Part shown: one piece after another, positions 63,258 through 64,000 of the stretch
Layout of the letters: every line of letters begins with the position of its first letter
Numbering within the stretch: the first letter of the stretch is position 1
The notes under the pieces: model-generated
Database searches by the model: none
What the model was told of the DNA's origin: nothing
What the model saw: the letters and a program-made list of their open reading frames with translations, nothing else
Translations under genes and position numbers: made by a program
Source of the DNA: CAKVON01 sp902475665
GTDB lineage: Bacteria > Actinomycetota > Coriobacteriia > Coriobacteriales > Atopobiaceae
Length of the DNA: 64,000 bases
NCBI GenBank assembly: GCA_036321795.1
Contig: JAWQCY010000002.1
Span: 124,001 to 188,000 of the forward strand
Direction of reading: 5' to 3'

Positions 63258-64000
63258 TTACAGGTACTTCGCGCTCAGGCGCAGCAGCTCTTCCTGGTTG
63301 GTCTCCTTGGTGTTGACGATGCCCGAGAGACGACCGTTGGACATGACGCCGATGCGGTTGGTGATGCCCAAGATCTCGGGCATCTCCGACGAGACCACGA
63401 TGATGGTCTTGCCCTGCTTGGCCATCTTGATGATCAGCTCATAGATCTCGTACTTGGCGCCGACGTCGATGCCACGCGTGGGCTCGTCCATCATGAAGAC
63501 CTGCGGGCCGCGCTCGAGCCACTTGCCAAAGATGACCTTCTGCTGGTTACCGCCGGAAAGCGACGAGATGAGGTCATCGGGGCCCATGCACTTGGTGTTC
63601 ATCGTCTTGATCTCGGCAGCCGTGGCACGGACCATCTTGTCGTTGGACAGGGCTGGGCCGCTCTTGTACTGGCCGAGGTTGGCGATGGTGGTGTTGAACG
63701 TCAGGTCGCCCTTGAGGAACAGGCCGTTGGCCTTGCGCTCCTCGGTGATGAGGGCAAAGCCGTGGTCCATTGCGTCGCGGGCGCTCGAGAAGTTCATCAG
63801 GCGGTCGCGGAAGTAGACACGGCCGGCGGCGCGGGTGCGCACGCCGAAGATGGTCTCCAGAAGCTCGGTTCGACCGGCGCCGACCAGGCCATACAGACCG
63901 AAGATCTCGCCCTTGCGGACGTCGAAGGTGATGTCCTTCAGGTGCGGCTCGTACTTGGTGGAAAGGTGCTGGACCGACAGGATCGGCTCGCCGGGCTCGT
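63258..64000 (-). CDS. mglA: Sugar ABC transporter ATP-binding protein, C-terminal part
   Basis: The last 247 codons of an MglA/RbsA-type double ATPase; the N-terminal part lies beyond the right edge. The visible second ABC domain has GLVGAGRTELLETIFG in place of a standard Walker A (normal for the second cassette), signature LSGGNQQKVIFGKWL, Walker B VFMMDEPTRGIDVGA and SSEMPEILG. It pairs with mglC to import a sugar such as galactose. Confidence 0.92.
   Translation of the reverse strand, partial: EPGEPILSVQHLSTKYEPHLKDITFDVRKGEIFGLYGLVGAGRTELLETIFGVRTRAAGRVYFRDRLMNFSSARDAMDHGFALITEERKANGLFLKGDLTFNTTIANLGQYKSGPALSNDKMVRATAAEIKTMNTKCMGPDDLISSLSGGNQQKVIFGKWLERGPQVFMMDEPTRGIDVGAKYEIYELIIKMAKQGKTIIVVSSEMPEILGITNRIGVMSNGRLSGIVNTKETNQEELLRLSAKYL

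Overview
The window is a 64 kb piece of a high-GC bacterial chromosome. Gene content points to an actinobacterium of class Coriobacteriia (Collinsella/Olsenella/Atopobiaceae-like): paired FolD and FchA, many PTS components, an Ltp-type repeat lipoprotein, and short GC-rich operons with clear Shine-Dalgarno sites. This placement is inferred from gene content, not from a phylogenetic marker.

Layout. 0-12.7 kb is mostly housekeeping: the folate C1 genes folD (cut by the left edge), fchA and a 5-formyl-THF cyclo-ligase; a MATE exporter; tcdA; valS; a CmpB-like membrane protein with tatD; an SDR oxidoreductase; mscL with a zinc-ribbon tail; and a B3/4-domain protein flanked by hairpin repeats. 13.0-17.3 kb is a mobile or defence region. 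It holds the 3' half of a tRNA-Pro gene (a possible attachment site), five copies of one 36-bp direct repeat, and intact type II-like cas2 and cas1 without cas9. The repeats are 186-1349 bp apart instead of about 30 bp. The segments between them include phage-like gene ends, a piece of 23S rRNA and one complete lipoprotein gene. An Ltp-repeat protein follows. 18-22 kb has proC, a vitamin B6 kinase and small unknown genes. 22-32.5 kb looks like a defence island: an unknown two-gene unit, a single-chain GmrSD-type protein with a RAMA-like tail, and a type III restriction-modification locus. In that locus mod is frameshifted at a perfect 32-bp-arm palindrome.

32.6-42.3 kb holds a Sel1-repeat protein, an amidohydrolase, lipoproteins, oxidoreductases and two unusual repeat-rich intergenic regions. 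42.3-45.5 kb is a TPP-riboswitch-controlled thiamine-precursor ABC transporter operon. 45.6-47.3 kb is a hipBA toxin-antitoxin module with three evenly spaced operators. 47.9-53.6 kb is a probable sugar-acid catabolic operon (UxaA-like dehydratase, lone PTS EIIC, amidohydrolase, DHDPS-family aldolase) divergent from an IclR regulator, with two palindromic operators between them. 53.6-59.2 kb is a beta-glucoside PTS operon (EIIA, GH1, EIIC, EIIB) divergent from its PRD regulator. 59.3-61.5 kb has an isoaspartyl peptidase, a Phd/RelE-type toxin-antitoxin pair and an orphan EIIB. The window ends in an mglC/mglA sugar ABC transporter.

Two signals stand out. One is the cas1-cas2-linked repeat array with very long inserts, including an rRNA fragment. 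The other is a 14-bp motif, TGCCGAGAAGGACC, present in eight exact copies plus close variants, inside and between unrelated genes.
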